Source: Saccopteryx bilineata
Taxonomy: Eukaryota; Chordata; Mammalia; Chiroptera; Emballonuridae
NCBI RefSeq assembly: GCF_036850765.1
Contig: NC_089492.1
Span: 165,662,296 to 165,726,295 of the forward strand
Length of the DNA: 64,000 bases
Direction of reading: 5' to 3'
Below the pieces are notes generated by a model, which worked only from the letters and a program-made list of their open reading frames with translations, was not told the origin of the DNA and made no database searches. How positions within the stretch are numbered: position 1 is the stretch's first letter; each line of letters starts with the position of its first letter. Both the position numbers and the translations under genes were made by a program. Below, in pieces: positions 10,776 through 22,559 of this stretch.

Positions 10776-11062
10776 ACCTGACCAGGTGGAGGTGCAGCAG
10801 ACAGAGCATCAGCCTGAGATGCTGAGGACCCAGGTTCAAAACCCCAAGGTTGCTGGCTTGAGCGTAGGATCATAGACATGACCCCAGGGTCGCTGGCTTG
10901 AATAAGGGCTCACTGGCTCTGGTCAAGGCACATATGAGAAAGCAATCAATGAACAACTAAGGTGCTGCAATGAAGAATTGATGCTTCTCATCTGTCTCTC
11001 TCTCTCTCTCTCTCTCTCTAAAAAAATTTTAAAAAAAGAAAAAGAAAAAATAAAAAGAAAAG
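10776..11062 (+). mobile_element. Type A SINE, its tail interrupted by an LTR
   Basis: ACCTGACCAGG head, 'GAGAAAGCAATCAATGAACA', a (TC)n run at about 10999-11019 and an A-rich tail. The A-rich tail stops at the LTR border at 11063 and appears to continue (AAAAGAAAAAAAAGAAAG) at 11775 beyond that LTR, so the SINE predates the minus-strand LTR. Confidence 0.8.
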
Positions 11063-11774
11063 TGTAAAGCCAGTATCCACGGTCACCATCACAGCCCCCC
11101 CCCCCGGCCCATGCAGGTTCACAATTGGATTCGGACATACGGTAATGAAACAATGGAGCCAAGAACTGGTGGGCCATCATCTTTAATCCTAGCTTGCACC
11201 CAGCGGGCAAGTAAAACACACACTGGGCTCCAAAACCCACTCATTCAGCGCTCACAAAGCTACTGACTTATCCGAGTTTCCTAGAATCAAAGGTTTCTAG
11301 CTCACCAGACTTATTCACCTCTAATCCCTATCTCCTTCCTTCTCCCTGCACAAACTGTGCACTAACTGGCTTCTCACTCAGCTCTCCACCATCTTGGCTG
11401 CTTCTTCTGACCTCCTCCACATGGCCTTTCTCTGCTCTCCAACCTGCTCTCTGCTCTAATGCTAATCTCAGGAACCGAGAAAGCAAGCTCCCAGTCTGCC
11501 CCAGTTTATAGTGCAGAAATCAAAACCTTTAATCCAATATACAAAACAGGGAAGTCTCTAATACAAAGTCACTTATCTGAGGCATGATGGGATTGCACCA
11601 CTCCACATCAAAAAGGGTGGGAAAGGCTTAGTCCTAAAACCAAGCCCCAGACTACAAGGATCCTGCCTGCCCACAGCCTGCCCCAACACACATTAATATC
11701 ACCTGGGCAACGGCTTCCACGTGGGCAGCGCCATCTTTAACAAAGTGAGCATAATATATTTTATCTGCCCAACA
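11063..11774 (-). mobile_element. Solo LTR, minus orientation (left arm of a head-to-head pair)
   Basis: In minus orientation it begins TGTTGGGCAGATAAAATAT and ends TACTGGCTTTACA, i.e. TG...CA. It is flanked by a 5-bp duplication AAAAG (11058-11062 and 11775-11779), as expected of ERV integration, with 5 bp typical of ERVL-like elements. It contains no coding sequence and is about 712 bp. Family name not recognised. Its homologue follows at 11802-12550 in the opposite direction. Confidence 0.8.
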
Positions 11775-11801
11775 AAAAGAAAAAAAAGAAAGAAATAGGG
11801 G

Positions 11802-12550
11802 TGTTGGGCAGATAAAATATATTTTGCTCACTTTGTTAAAGATGGCACTGCCCACATGGAAGCCCGTCACCCAGGTGATATTAGTTGCCCTTCTTGCTTG
11901 GAATGGGCGTGATTATATTCATGTGTGTTGGGGGCGGGCTGTAGGCGGGCAGGATCCTTGTAGCCTGGGGCTTGGTTTTAGGACTAAGCCTTTCCCACTC
12001 TTTTTGATATAGGGTGGTGCACTCTCCTGAGGAATCCCATTATGCCTCAGATAAGTGACTTTGTATCAGAGACTTCCTTATTTGTATATTGGATTAAAGG
12101 TTTTGATTTCTACACTATAAAGTGGGGCAGACCTGGAGCTTGCTTTCTCTCGGTTCCTGAGATTAGTATTAGAACAGAGAGCAGATTGGAGAGCAGAGTA
12201 AAGCCACGTGGAGGAGAGGAGAGGCAGCCAAGATGGCGGAGTGCTGAAAGAGAAGCCAGTTAGTGCAGAGTTTGTGCAGAGAGGAGATGGGGAACAAAGG
12301 AGAATGAGGCTAGTGAGCTAGAAACCTTTGATTCTAGGAAACTCAGATAAGTCAGTAGCTTTGTGAGCACTGAATGAGTGGGTTTTGGAGCCCAGTGTGT
12401 GTTTTTACTTGCCCACCGGGTACAAGCTAGGATTAAAGATGATGGCCCACCAGTTTGTGACTCTGTTGTTTCATTACTGTCTGTCCAAATCCAATGCAAA
12501 CCTGCATGGGCCAGGCTGTTGTGATAGAGGCCCTGGCTACTGGCTTTACA
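11802..12550 (+). mobile_element. Solo LTR, plus orientation (right arm of a head-to-head pair)
   Basis: TGTTGGGCAGATAAAATAT...CTGGCTTTACA, 749 bp, flanked by its own 5-bp duplication AGGGG (11797-11801 and 12551-12555). It is a diverged homologue of the LTR at 11063-11774. A CCAAGATGGCGG YY1-type word lies near 12230. Because both LTRs have their own target duplications, they are two insertions rather than one folded-back element. Confidence 0.8.
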
Positions 12551-12555
12551 AGGGG

Positions 12556-13700
12556 TTTTGGAAGAAATTCTTTACCTAAGACCAGGACTACCAAACTTGG
12601 TGGTACCTAGAGGTGCCCTACTTGGACTGACCTTGTGCCAACACTGAGCTGGGGAAAGGGCTTTTATGCTCTCCAGGAAAGCACCTTATCCTAGCCTTCA
12701 CCCGGAAGCATGGGTGTGGGTGGGGTGGGGACAGGGTAGGCAGTGTCTCCCTTCATTCCATTTCCAGCCTTTCTCAGACACTTGAGCTCTACTTCTGGGT
12801 TCAACGGGAATATTATCTTAAGTTCTAGGCTACATTTTACAAATATTTGTAAACTAAAATGCATCCAGAAGAGGATTGCTAGCTAAAATACAGGATGCCC
12901 AGTTGAATTTGAGTTTCAGATAAGGGACATACTTATACTAACAAAGAATTCTTTGTTTATCTGAAACTCAAACTCAACTGGATATTCTATATTTTTATTT
13001 GCTAAATCTATCTGATTATTCAGAGATGAGTTACCTTATATGTAAATAGTTTCTTCTGGAAGACACAGAGAAGATAACAGGGAACTCTGAGTTGTTTTCA
13101 GTCACTTGGTAAAAATTGCCAGGAGACGGATTTGGATGATTTGTCATGAGCATAGTTAGCTCAATGATAGTGGTATCCTCTCCTCTCTAAAGAGATTCAG
13201 CCAGAGATTAAATGCCTACCTCTAAGGGCAGCCGTAGGGGAATTTCTACATTAGGTGGGCCCTAGACAACCTGACCTGAAGGAAGTCCTTACCAATCTCA
13301 AGACTGTGTGATCTACCTAAATCCAGCCAACTTTCTTTTTTAATCTCTTCCAAAATTAAATCTTTGTCTCTGCTGCTCCTCCCTTTTCTTGAATTTCCGC
13401 CCCCGTGGGCTGGGCTGGATGAGTGCCTGCAGTTTTAGACAACAGAGCAAGCTCACATGGCCATGGCTTTATTATGAACAAACTAGGATTATTCTCCTTG
13501 CTGTCTACCTCCTCTACTGGAGAGGACTCATAAATTATTGTAAAACCAAGTCATCATTTTTGGTAGACACCTCTCCTTCTTATTCCCTTTGTTGCACATA
13601 ATCCCTCTCCACAAATCATTTAGGGATACATTGTGAAACTAAGTCCATTTTAGGAGGTACTTGGCAAGTGGCATTTTGTCAGCCAGCAGCTTCACATGTA
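12556..13700. other. Unassigned sequence containing a palindromic old repeat
   Basis: About 12885-13005 holds an imperfect inverted repeat: CCCAGTTGAATTTGAGTTTC on one arm, GAAACTCAAACTCAACTGG on the other, separated by about 45 bp. This resembles a short non-autonomous DNA-transposon-type repeat of old mammalian age; the family was not identified. No exon was recognised in the rest. Confidence 0.5.
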
Positions 13701-14306
13701 CAGTAGCCCCCCTTTTCCAGGGGTTTACATTCCAAGGTTTTAGTTACCCACCATCAACCATAGGCTGAAAATATTAATAGAAAAATTTCAGAAATACACA
13801 ACTCATGTCCCATTCTGAGTAGCACAGTAGAATCTCGCAATGTCTGTTCTACCCAGCGAGATGGGAATTTTCTTCACACTGTAGGCACACTTGTTCTCCA
13901 CCTGCTAGCTGCTTAGTAGCTATCTTGGTTATCAGAGGAGCAGTATGGAGATACTTGTGTTCAAGTAACTTTTATGGTAGCCTAACGCTATGTCATAATA
14001 CCTATGTCCTTCACCTCACTTCATCTCATCACGTCATCTCACAGCATCACCAGAAGGGTGAGTGCAGCACAAGATATTTTGAGAGAGAGACCACATTCAC
14101 AAAACTTTTATTACAGTATATTGTTATAATTATTCTGTTTTACTGGTTATTGTTGTTAGTGTCTTACTGTGCTGAATTTATAAATTAAACTTTATCACTG
14201 GTGTGTATGTATAGGAAAAACAGTATATATAGGGTTCAGTACTATATGCAGTTTCAGGTATCCACTGGGGTCTTGGACCATCTCCCCTGCAGATATGGGG
14301 AGCTGC
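13701..14306. mobile_element. Tigger-type (pogo) DNA transposon relic
   Basis: A TA dinucleotide on each side (13699-13700 and 14307-14308). Left end CAGTAGCCCCCCTTTTCCAG and right end, read inward on the other strand, GCAGCTCCCCATATCTGCAG form imperfect terminal inverted repeats typical of Tigger/MER2-like elements. At 606 bp it is a non-autonomous internal-deletion form; no transposase frame survives. Confidence 0.75.
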
Positions 14307-14308
14307 TA

Positions 14309-16319
14309 GACTTTACTGAATGGCTTTTCTTCCCTCTTGGCAGAAGCAGGTTTGTAGCCTCTGTTTTAATACCTTTTTCTGGACTAAAATTGTTATATCC
14401 ATGCTTTATGATGTAAAACTTGTGGGGTCTTTCTTGATCACCCATTTCCCTCTGAGTTACTTTCTGAAAGCATCTTGGGCTCCCTGCCATGAAGATACTG
14501 GAGGTCTACCTCTGAGTCACTATGGTCTGTCCAGGGGTGTGGCTCTGGCATACTCACAAGAGGGTGTCAGACCTGCCCCAGGTGGGCTGGTTGACACATA
14601 GAGCAGGTGGTTTTGTGCTTAACTAGCCACCCAAAACCAGACATCATCCAGGTGATGACTTCAAACTTATGGCTCCTCAGTATTGTTTAAATATCAGCTA
14701 AGAAAAACAATATTTGTGAAGAGTAGCTGAAGTAAATGCAGTCTGTACATTCTTCTAGCTTAGTCTGTACCCTAAGCTCTAGCCCTGAATTATGAATTAG
14801 GTAGACCATCAGCAAGCTTGATATCTGACTATTTCATATTGGTACCCCATAAAGTTGCTTTTACAGAATTGCATTTTGTCATGATGCCATCAGTCTATAT
14901 TGAGGGATATCCTAAGAGACAGCTCTGAGCACTTTGTCACTGTGTTTCCTGGAAGGACAGGTTTAAAGCCACTCTTCATTACATCAGGCAGCAGCCTCTC
15001 AACCAGGACCCTTGGAGAAATTTACTCTGGTCGCAGTATTACAAAAAGTTGCACTTTTTTCTAGCAACTGGTTTCTTTTTACCTATAGACTCTGTGAATA
15101 TTATTATAATTGCCAGGGTTTGGTTTTTTTTTTTTTCATGATCTGATTATGGTCAAATCTGTGCCCTCCCCTCTTTAGCAAACCAATAGGACTCAAAGCA
15201 GGAACTTTGAATGACCTCACTTCCAGCTCCCCCTCACCTTGCCACCATTAATTCATCTTTAGTTCATTCTACTTTTCATTTTCATTTCTTTTATTATGTT
15301 CATGCAGTTGCACAATGTAAGAACCGTTTCCTATTCTTTCTACTGTAAAATTCTATTCCACCCCTCCTGCCCTTCAAGAGACATTTTAAATTCTAACTCC
15401 TCATTTGCAGATTAAATACAATGAGGTAATAATCACAATGAATTCAACTTCCAGGAAAAGGCTAGAATGTGATTAGGCTGTGTCAGCTGCCCTTGAACTC
15501 AAGGCCCCATATGATGAGAGAGGTCACTGTAACCTGTCAGTCATAGGAGCTTCTAAGAAAGGACATTGTTTCCAAGAGCAGTAGGCAGTGGCCTCTACTG
15601 AACCCAGGTGCACTGCTCATCTGTCTGCACTGGTTAGCAAATATTAGAATCAGCTTGCTTTCTCTGAACACACAATGGTTGGAGGGTTGCAGTGGTCTGA
15701 GAGCATTCTGGGCGGACGGACGGTATTTTACCCTGGAGCCCAAATGGGATGGTCCAGCCAGCACTGCGCTGCTTAGTCTTCCCTATGTTCTACTGTTTCT
15801 CACTTTTGACCATTTGTGGCTGCCCTGCCCTCCCTCTAAAATGGCTTTCACACTTTGGGTTCGACTGCCTTGAAAGCAAACCCAACACAATGACTTTGGT
15901 GTAAGCAGTGATTTGGGACGTGATCTCAGAAAGCACGTGGTGAGGGAGCAGGGGAACAAGTCAGGAAACAAGAGTGGTGCATAAAGCGTGTGATACTGAG
16001 CCGGTACCACTGGGTCAATTGTTTAGAAGGTGCCTCAATACTGTCCCTCAAGGGACAGAATGGGAGGCTCAGGCACCTACTCCTTCATTCTCCCACTCAG
16101 CTGAGGTTGGCCTCCTCCAAAGCTCTGGTGTGCACCTGTGCTAGTCCAGAGTCCTGATGCAGGCAGGCGGGTAGGCTTTAGGTGGGCCACCAGCAGCCTG
16201 CCTGGGACTGTTCTCCATGGCTTCATGGAGACACATGAAGAGGAGACATCTGCTACTGCTACTCTTCTCTCCTCTGAGAGCACCCCCTATTTCCACAGGC
16301 TGGTGTCCCCCAAATGCCC
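14309..16319. other. Unassigned sequence, no gene recognised
   Basis: About 2 kb without recognised repeats or coding features. The ORFs present are short and mutually overlapping on both strands. Confidence 0.4.
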
Positions 16320-16495
16320 TGTGCACATCTCTAGCTCTGCATTTAGTGCACATGTCTTATAGTCACACAACTATTCTGCATTTATGTGACTGTATCCTCC
16401 ACTAGAATGATAGTAGAGGCTGGGCCCACTTCACTTTGTATCCCAGCATCTAGCATGCTGCTTGACAAATACATCTGTTCAATAAATGCTCCAGG
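16320..16495 (+). mobile_element. L2 LINE 3' end
   Basis: 'CCTCCACTAGAATGATAG', 'TTTGTATCCCAGCATCTAG' and 'TTCAATAAATG' in order are the final part of L2, just before its 3' terminus. Confidence 0.65.
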
Positions 16496-16574
16496 TTCAA
16501 CCAATGCAGTTTTATCTCTCTTATCTAATGGATGCCATGTGAAGTTTTATTTGGGAAAAATAATTTAAAATCAC

Positions 16575-16665
16575 TTATCTAGTCCAACCCCTTCATTTTA
16601 CAGATGAGACATCTGAGGCCCAGAAAGCCTAAGTAACTTGTCCAAGATTACACAGTATATTAAAG
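16575..16665 (-). mobile_element. MIR SINE fragment
   Basis: 'CATTTTACAGATGAGACATC' followed by 'GAGGCCCAGAAAGCC' and 'AAGTAACTTGTCCAAG' is the antisense of the MIR core. Confidence 0.75.
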
Positions 16666-17595
16666 TGATTATGGAATATTAAAATGATTTCACAAAGTAT
16701 GTGAAGTGCAAACAAGGGAGCCAACTGGAGTTATAACGTGAATTATTAGCACTTCAGATGGATGGCGTGACCACCTCTGTGCTGGATTTCCAGCAGAAAA
16801 TTGCTTTAAAAAATTAACTTGGAAAGTTCCTGAGCTCTGATTAAAGAGGTGAATGGCTTGAATGAGACTCTCTTCGAGGAGAAATTCATCCCCTATAAAC
16901 ACATTTTCAGACAGTGTACCAAGGCCTTTGAATCAGAATGAATTTATTTAGCATTCTCTTCTCTAACCTGTTCTTCTGACAGTGGCAGCAATAAGGAAAG
17001 TGTAGGTTTTGTTTTTAATAAAAAATGAGGTGTGGAAGGTAATTGGAAAAACTCTCAGCAGGCCCTGCTTTGTGCTCTGAGCCCTTCCTACCCCTAGGCC
17101 ATCCTGCTGAAGTCCTGGGCACATGTGTGATACACAGAATGCCAGGGTTGGTCAAAGGTTATTCGGAAAACCAAGAAAAATAAAAGTTTGCCACTTTTTA
17201 CTTCACAGTAATATATATATTTAAAACAACAGTGAAACAGTTTATTTTGGGGGGAGGATATCATGTGAGTCATGGGAACTGATCATTCCTGTAAGATGAG
17301 AGAGTTAGAATTTATTTGAACAGACATACTAAAGTTTTCTTATTTTCCCAGTCACGGGTCAACATTACTCTAAAAAGAGGGCTGGTGGAGGGTTTCCATG
17401 GTCCATGAGACCAAGACAAAAGAGAACTTGGTGACTGTAAGGCAGACCCCCACTCCTCAGCCATGTGGCCGATTCTCAGAAGTTTTCCTTCTGACACTCA
17501 CTTCAGCCAGAAGCTCCAAAAGTCAAATGAAGAAAGAAGTGATGACATTTTTCTTCAGGCAATTTAGAATAAAAGTTAAGAGAATAAAGGTTAAG
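16666..17595. other. Unassigned sequence
   Basis: No repeat family or exon was recognised across about 0.9 kb. Confidence 0.4.
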
Positions 17596-17925
17596 AGCCT
17601 GATGGGGCAGTGGCGCAGTGGATGGAGTGTTGGACTGGGATGTGGGGGACCCAGGTTCAAGACCCCAGGGTTGCCAGCGTGGGCGGGAGCTCATCTGGTT
17701 TGAGCAGGGCTCACCAACTTGAGCTCAGGGTCACTGGCTCAAGCAGGGGGTCACTCGGTCTGCTGTAGCCCCTAGGTCAAGGCACATGTGGGGGATCAGT
17801 CAATGAACAGCTAGGAAACCGCAAGGAAGAATTGATGTTTCTCATCTCTCTCCCTTCCTGTCTGTCTGTCCCTGTCTGTCCCTCTCTCTGACTCTCTCTG
17901 TCTCTCCCACAGGAAAAAAAAAATT
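17596..17925 (+). mobile_element. Type A SINE
   Basis: GCCTGATGGGGCAGTGGCGC head, B box GGTTCAAGACC, body with 'GAGCTCAGGGTCACTGGCTC', CT-rich 3' region and A tail. The imperfect target duplication AGAATAAAGGTTAAGA / AGAATAGGGGTTAAGA flanks it. Confidence 0.85.
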
Positions 17926-17959
17926 TAGAATAGGGGTTAAGAAACACAGGTTGGTCACA

Positions 17960-18150
17960 CAGTATAAATGAACTTTCAGGCTCTGCTGCTTACAAAAGCC
18001 ATCTGACCTGGGACATGTTGTTTAACCTCTCTGGGTCTCAATAATCACATTTGTGAAATGGGGACAATAATAATAATACTTATGCCAAAACATTGTTTTG
18101 GGAATAATTGAGAAAGGGTAAATAACCCATTTCTGTGATAGAAGGCACTG
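17960..18150 (+). mobile_element. MIR SINE
   Basis: 'GGCTCTGCTGCTTACAAAAG', 'TGACCTGGGACATGTTG', 'TTAACCTCTCTGGGTCTCA' and 'TGTGAAATGGGGACAATAAT' follow MIR order in sense. Confidence 0.8.
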
Positions 18151-18967
18151 GTTTATCATTCAACAGTGAGTGTCCCCACCTCTATCATGGCCGACAATCA
18201 GCTGCCTACCAAAATGTGTCCCGTTCCACAGTGTGTAACTATCACTGGTAATCAGCTCTCCGGTGGAGACTGTATTTCCAGCTCCTTTTCCATCTTGATG
18301 TGGCCAGGGCTTGCCAGTAAGTGCAAGGAGAAATTTCATGTATAATTTTGAGGGAAGCATGTTAAAAAGCAGTTATGTTGCTTCTATAGACTCTTTTCCC
18401 CTGTCTGCTAGTTGGAAGCAGAGGCGGATGATGACAGAGCCACAGGATGAGGAAGAAACAATAGTCCCTGAATCTCTATATGGAAGAAAACTGACTCCAA
18501 CCATAAGCACCTGCACTGGTCTGTTGAGCTAGGGGGGAAATAAGCTTTGATGGTGTTGTCACTGAAATGTGGGGTCCTTTCTTTTACAGCTGCTATAGCT
18601 ACCCTCACAGTAGAACCTCACTGTTGTTGAGGAATCCAGCCACTTCTGTTCAGTATTATGCCTCACAGCAGGCTGGCTCCGTCCCCAGGTGCAATGAGTA
18701 ATACCTGACTGCCCTGTAATGTGAACTCTCCAAAGCTCTAAACTAGAATCCTCCTAAGTTTTATTCCCCTGTCAGAGATTAGTTTAAGCATGAACACTAG
18801 AAGAAATTCTGGCCAATGAGATGGGAGAGGAAGTCTTCTGGAAGATGTACTTGGAAAGGTCTTTTTCTTATATTAATACAACCACTCCAGCTTTCTTATG
18901 GTTACTGTGGGTTTTTTTTCTTGTTTTTGTGTTCTTTTTATTATTGTTTTTAAGCTTTACTGAGGTA
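18151..18967. other. Unassigned sequence ending in (TTA)n
   Basis: No gene was recognised. A TTA microsatellite at about 18966-18986 abuts the SINE tail. Confidence 0.45.
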
Positions 18968-19323
18968 TTATTATTATTATTATTATTTTTATTTATTTAT
19001 TTATTTTTTACAGAGACAGAGTCAGAGAGAGCGACAGACAGGGACAGACAGACAGGAACGGAGAGAGATGAGAAGCATCAATCATCAGGTTTTTATTGCG
19101 ACACCTTAGTTGTTCATTGATTGCTTTCTCATATGTGCCTTGACTGTGGGCCTTTAGCAGACCGAGTAACCCCTTGCTCAAACCAGCGACCTTGGGTCCA
19201 AGCTGGTGAGCTTTGCTCAAACCAGATGAGCCCACGCTCAAGCTGGCAACCTTGGGGTCTCGAACCTGGGTCCTCCGCATCCCAGTCCGACACTCTATCC
19301 ACTGTGCCACCACCTGGTCAGGC
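18968..19323 (-). mobile_element. Type A SINE
   Basis: A near-consensus copy in minus orientation. The T-rich tail is followed by 'ACAGAGACAGAGTCAGAGAG', and the head ends CACCTGGTCAGGC. A short GTATTA repeat flanks both ends. Confidence 0.9.
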
Positions 19324-19385
19324 GTATTAATTACAAATAATAAATTTCACCAATTTAAGTATACAATTTGATCCATTTTTACAAA

Positions 19386-19569
19386 TATTTAAAATTTTTT
19401 TGATTGATTTCAGAGAGAAAGAAAGGGGGGGGAGAGAAACACCAATTTGTTGTTCCACTTATTTATGTGTTCATTGGTTGATTCTTGTATGTGCCCTAAC
19501 CTGAGATTGAACCCTCGACTTTGGCATATTGGGATGATACTCCAACTGACTGAGCTACCCAGCCAGGCC
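19386..19569 (-). mobile_element. Type D SINE
   Basis: Minus-orientation copy with head CTGAGCTACCCAGCCAGGCC at its right end and purine-rich 'AGAGAGAAAGAAAGG' at its left. An 8-bp duplication TTTACAAA (19378-19385 and 19570-19577) bounds it. Confidence 0.85.
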
Positions 19570-21034
19570 TTTACAAACCTTGACAGTGATATAACCATCA
19601 CCACAATCATGATAAAGAATATTTTCATTTCCCCAAAAAGTTCCCCATGCTCTTTTGTAGTTAATCCCCTCCCTCCATACCCAATCCCTGGCAACCACGG
19701 ATCTGTACTTTCTATCACCATAGTTTTGGCTTTTTCTAAAATTTCATATAAATTGATTTATACATGTATAGTTTTATATGTCTGGCTTCTTTCACACAGC
19801 ACAATACTTTGAGATTCATTCAAGTTGTATGTATTCATTCTTTTTTATTGTTGATTAGTATTCCATTATGTAGATATGATTTTATAGATATAACAATTTA
19901 TCTATTCCCCAGTTGATGCACATTTGGGTTTGTTCTAGTTTTTGTCTATTATGAATAAAGGTGCTATGAACATTTGCAAGAAAGTGTTTATGTGGACATA
20001 TGTTTTCATTTCTCTTGGAAAATACCTGGAAGTTGTATTATTGGATCATATGTTAGTTTTATGCTTAAATTTATAAGACACTGCCAAACCTGTAATTCAA
20101 AGTAACATTTTGGAATATAATATTTGGTATATGAAAGTTTCAGTTCCTCTACACTTTTGTCAGTGATTGGTATTGTCATATATTTTTAACTTAAGCTATT
20201 CTAATGAGTCTGTAATAGAATCTCACTCTAATTTTAATTTGCATTTTCCTAGTAACCATGTAATAGGAGTATTTTTTTATGTACTTTTGACTTCTCCCCC
20301 CCTCCAATTCCCCTTTCCTCTGTCAATCATCATACTATTGGCTGTATCTGTGAGGTTTTTTTTTTCTTAATCCTTTCACCTTGTTTCATCCAGCCCACAA
20401 CCCTTTTCCCCTCTAACAGCAGTCAGTCCGTTCTTTGTATCTATGAGTCTGTTTCTATTTATTAGTCCATTTTGTTCATTAGATTCAACATATGAATAAA
20501 ATCATATAATATATGGTACTTGTCTTTCTCTGGCTGGTTTATTTCACTTAGCATAATGATCACCAGATCCATCCATGCTGTCACTAAAGGTAAGATTTCC
20601 TTCTTTTTTATGGATGAGTAGTATTCTATTGTGTATGTGTACCATAGCTTTTATGTCCACTCATCTACTGATGAACACTTGGGCTGCATCCAAATCTTGG
20701 CTATTTGAAGTACCACTGCAGTGAACATAGGGGTGCATATATTCACTCAAATAAGTGTTTTGGGTTTCTTTGAATTTATTCCTGGAGTGGAATTGCTGGG
20801 TCTTAAGGCAGTTTCATTTTTAATTTTTTGAGGAATCTCCATACTGTTTTCCACAGTGGTTGCACAAGTCTGCATTCCCACCAGCAGGGCACGAGGGTTC
20901 CCTTTTCTCCACATCCTCCTCAACACTTGATTGTTGATTTATTGATGACAGGCATTCTGACAGGTGTGAAGTGATTATCTCATTGTGGTTTTAATTTACA
21001 TTTCTCTGATGATTAGTGACATTAAGCATCTTTT
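19570..21034 (-). mobile_element. Ancient L1M LINE, left part, antisense
   Basis: Phrases such as 'GGCTTCTTTCACACAGCAC', 'AGTTGATGCACATTTGGG', 'GAGTAGTATTCTATTGTG' and 'TTCCACAGTGGTTGCAC' are the antisense of old L1 3'UTR and the ORF2 C-terminal region. The sequence breaks at GACATTAAGCATCTT (near 21018) and resumes at 37320 with GACATTGAGCATCTT; the gap is the target duplication of the inserted SINE that carries the L1 nest. Confidence 0.8.
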
Positions 21035-21071
21035 TTTTTAAATAACTGCTTTCTCTTGAAAATTCATTTTT
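21035..21071 (-). mobile_element. Left stub of a type C SINE split by L1-1
   Basis: The T-rich tail portion of a minus-strand type C SINE whose body lies at 37143-37319. It ends in GAAAATTCATTTTT (21058-21071), the target duplication of L1-1, repeated at 37129-37142. Confidence 0.65.
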
Positions 21072-22121
21072 GGACGTCACGGAAATGGCGCCGTGAGCAG
21101 TGCGTCCGACAGATCTCTCCAAAATCTCAACAAATTTATCAACTAGAAACAGAAAAATTTATCCTCGGAGCATTCCAGAGTTCCACACAAACTGAAAGCG
21201 AAAGGACTGTTATCACTTGAATCTGAGAGACAAGTCAGAGCTGAGGGTGTGGAGGAAGCTAACTACTGCACGGATGTTCATTCAAGCCGAGGAGGGAGTG
21301 CGCCTGTGGTGAGTTGGCCCACGCATGCAGCTGCCGCCCACACTCGGGGAGTGGCAGCCTGGGCGCTGCGAGCAGCCGCTGGCGTGAGGTGAGGGACCGC
21401 CGCGCGCGCACACCCGGTGCCGCAGTCCGGTCGCAGAGCGAGCTCCCTTGCACCGCCAGTGTCCCCAGTGGCCTGCGCACTGCGAGTGAGAGTCCCCAGC
21501 CACCCCCGGAGCACCCCATTCGCGCTCATGCCGTGGGCATCACATGCGCCCAGAGTGCCCCAATTGCCCACACACCCAGGGTGCCCCATTCTCCTGTGCA
21601 CCCGGTGCACCCCAGCCGCCAGCAATGGGGTGAGTGGGAGAGGCGTCAGGGCTGTCTTTCCTACTCCGGAGATTCTCTCCGTGGGCAGGGCACCTCACCC
21701 AGCCATTCAAGCTAACAATCAAGCGTTGGGGGAGGGGTGCACAGGCAGCCTGAAATACCTTCTGGAGCACAGCTGTGGATCCAATCACTGAAATTAGCTT
21801 AACCCACGAAATCTGCGCACCCACGGGGCTCTAATTGATAAGATCTCTCTCAGTTCAGTAATCCAAGACAAGAGGCTTGATATTTTTTAGTGCCTCTCGC
21901 TAAAGGGGCGGGGGCAACTTCTGGTTGACAGAGCCTCCATATTCAGGGATATACGCTAATAAGAGGGACTTGGCAGATACTAAGATCTATACAGCAAGCA
22001 GCGACTAGTGCCTCTTCTTCCCAGCCAAAACAGGCTACAAAGTGTGGAAAGCCTGGGTTGAGTGGTCCAACTGAATGCTAGGCGCTGAACAGTCACCTTG
22101 ACAACAATTGACTCCCAGCCC
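21072..22121 (+). promoter_or_regulatory. L1-1 5'UTR promoter head (subfamily-specific)
   Basis: A GC- and CpG-rich ~1.05-kb segment that begins with GACGTCA- and ATGGCG-type words (CRE-like and YY1-like) within its first 20 bases. It contains irregular 'GTGCCCC' reiterations near 21550-21615. It has no visible similarity to the monomeric head of L1-2 and L1-3. The promoter role is inferred from its position in a full-length L1. Confidence 0.65.
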
Positions 22122-22559
22122 TGCCTGATTACACTGGAGGCTCTGACTGCCAGAGCCTTACCCAAAGTCTTGCGCTGAGTGGGGATAGAGTGGGGATTTC
22201 CTAGCTCTTTGAGCCTCTTACTCCCCAGGCAGAAGCAGTAGCAGCCTTATAGCTGGATCACCAGGCTGCTAATTCAGGAAGGGGAGACTAGGAGAGAGAT
22301 TCCAGGAAAGCAAACTCTCTCATTGTTGGACCCTGCAAATGCCACCAAGCCTTGACTACCAGCAAGACTAAAGCCAATTATATGACATTGCCATAGAATC
22401 CCATCAACTGCAAATCCCTACCTAAGCGTAACACAGGGGCAGAGCCTGGGGTACAGAGTCACCGACCAGGAAGAGGGAGAGAAAAGAAAAAGGAAGAAGT
22501 TAACCTCTCAAAATCAAGAAAAATCCACAGACTTTATAACTTGTTCCACTAATTTTTCA

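Noticed and set aside
11063..12550. Single foldback transposon or large hairpin element
   Set aside because: Each arm has its own TG...CA ends and its own 5-bp duplication, so two LTR insertions explain it better.
13925..14188. 87-codon plus-strand ORF
   Set aside because: Lies inside the Tigger-type DNA transposon relic and shows no transposase motif.
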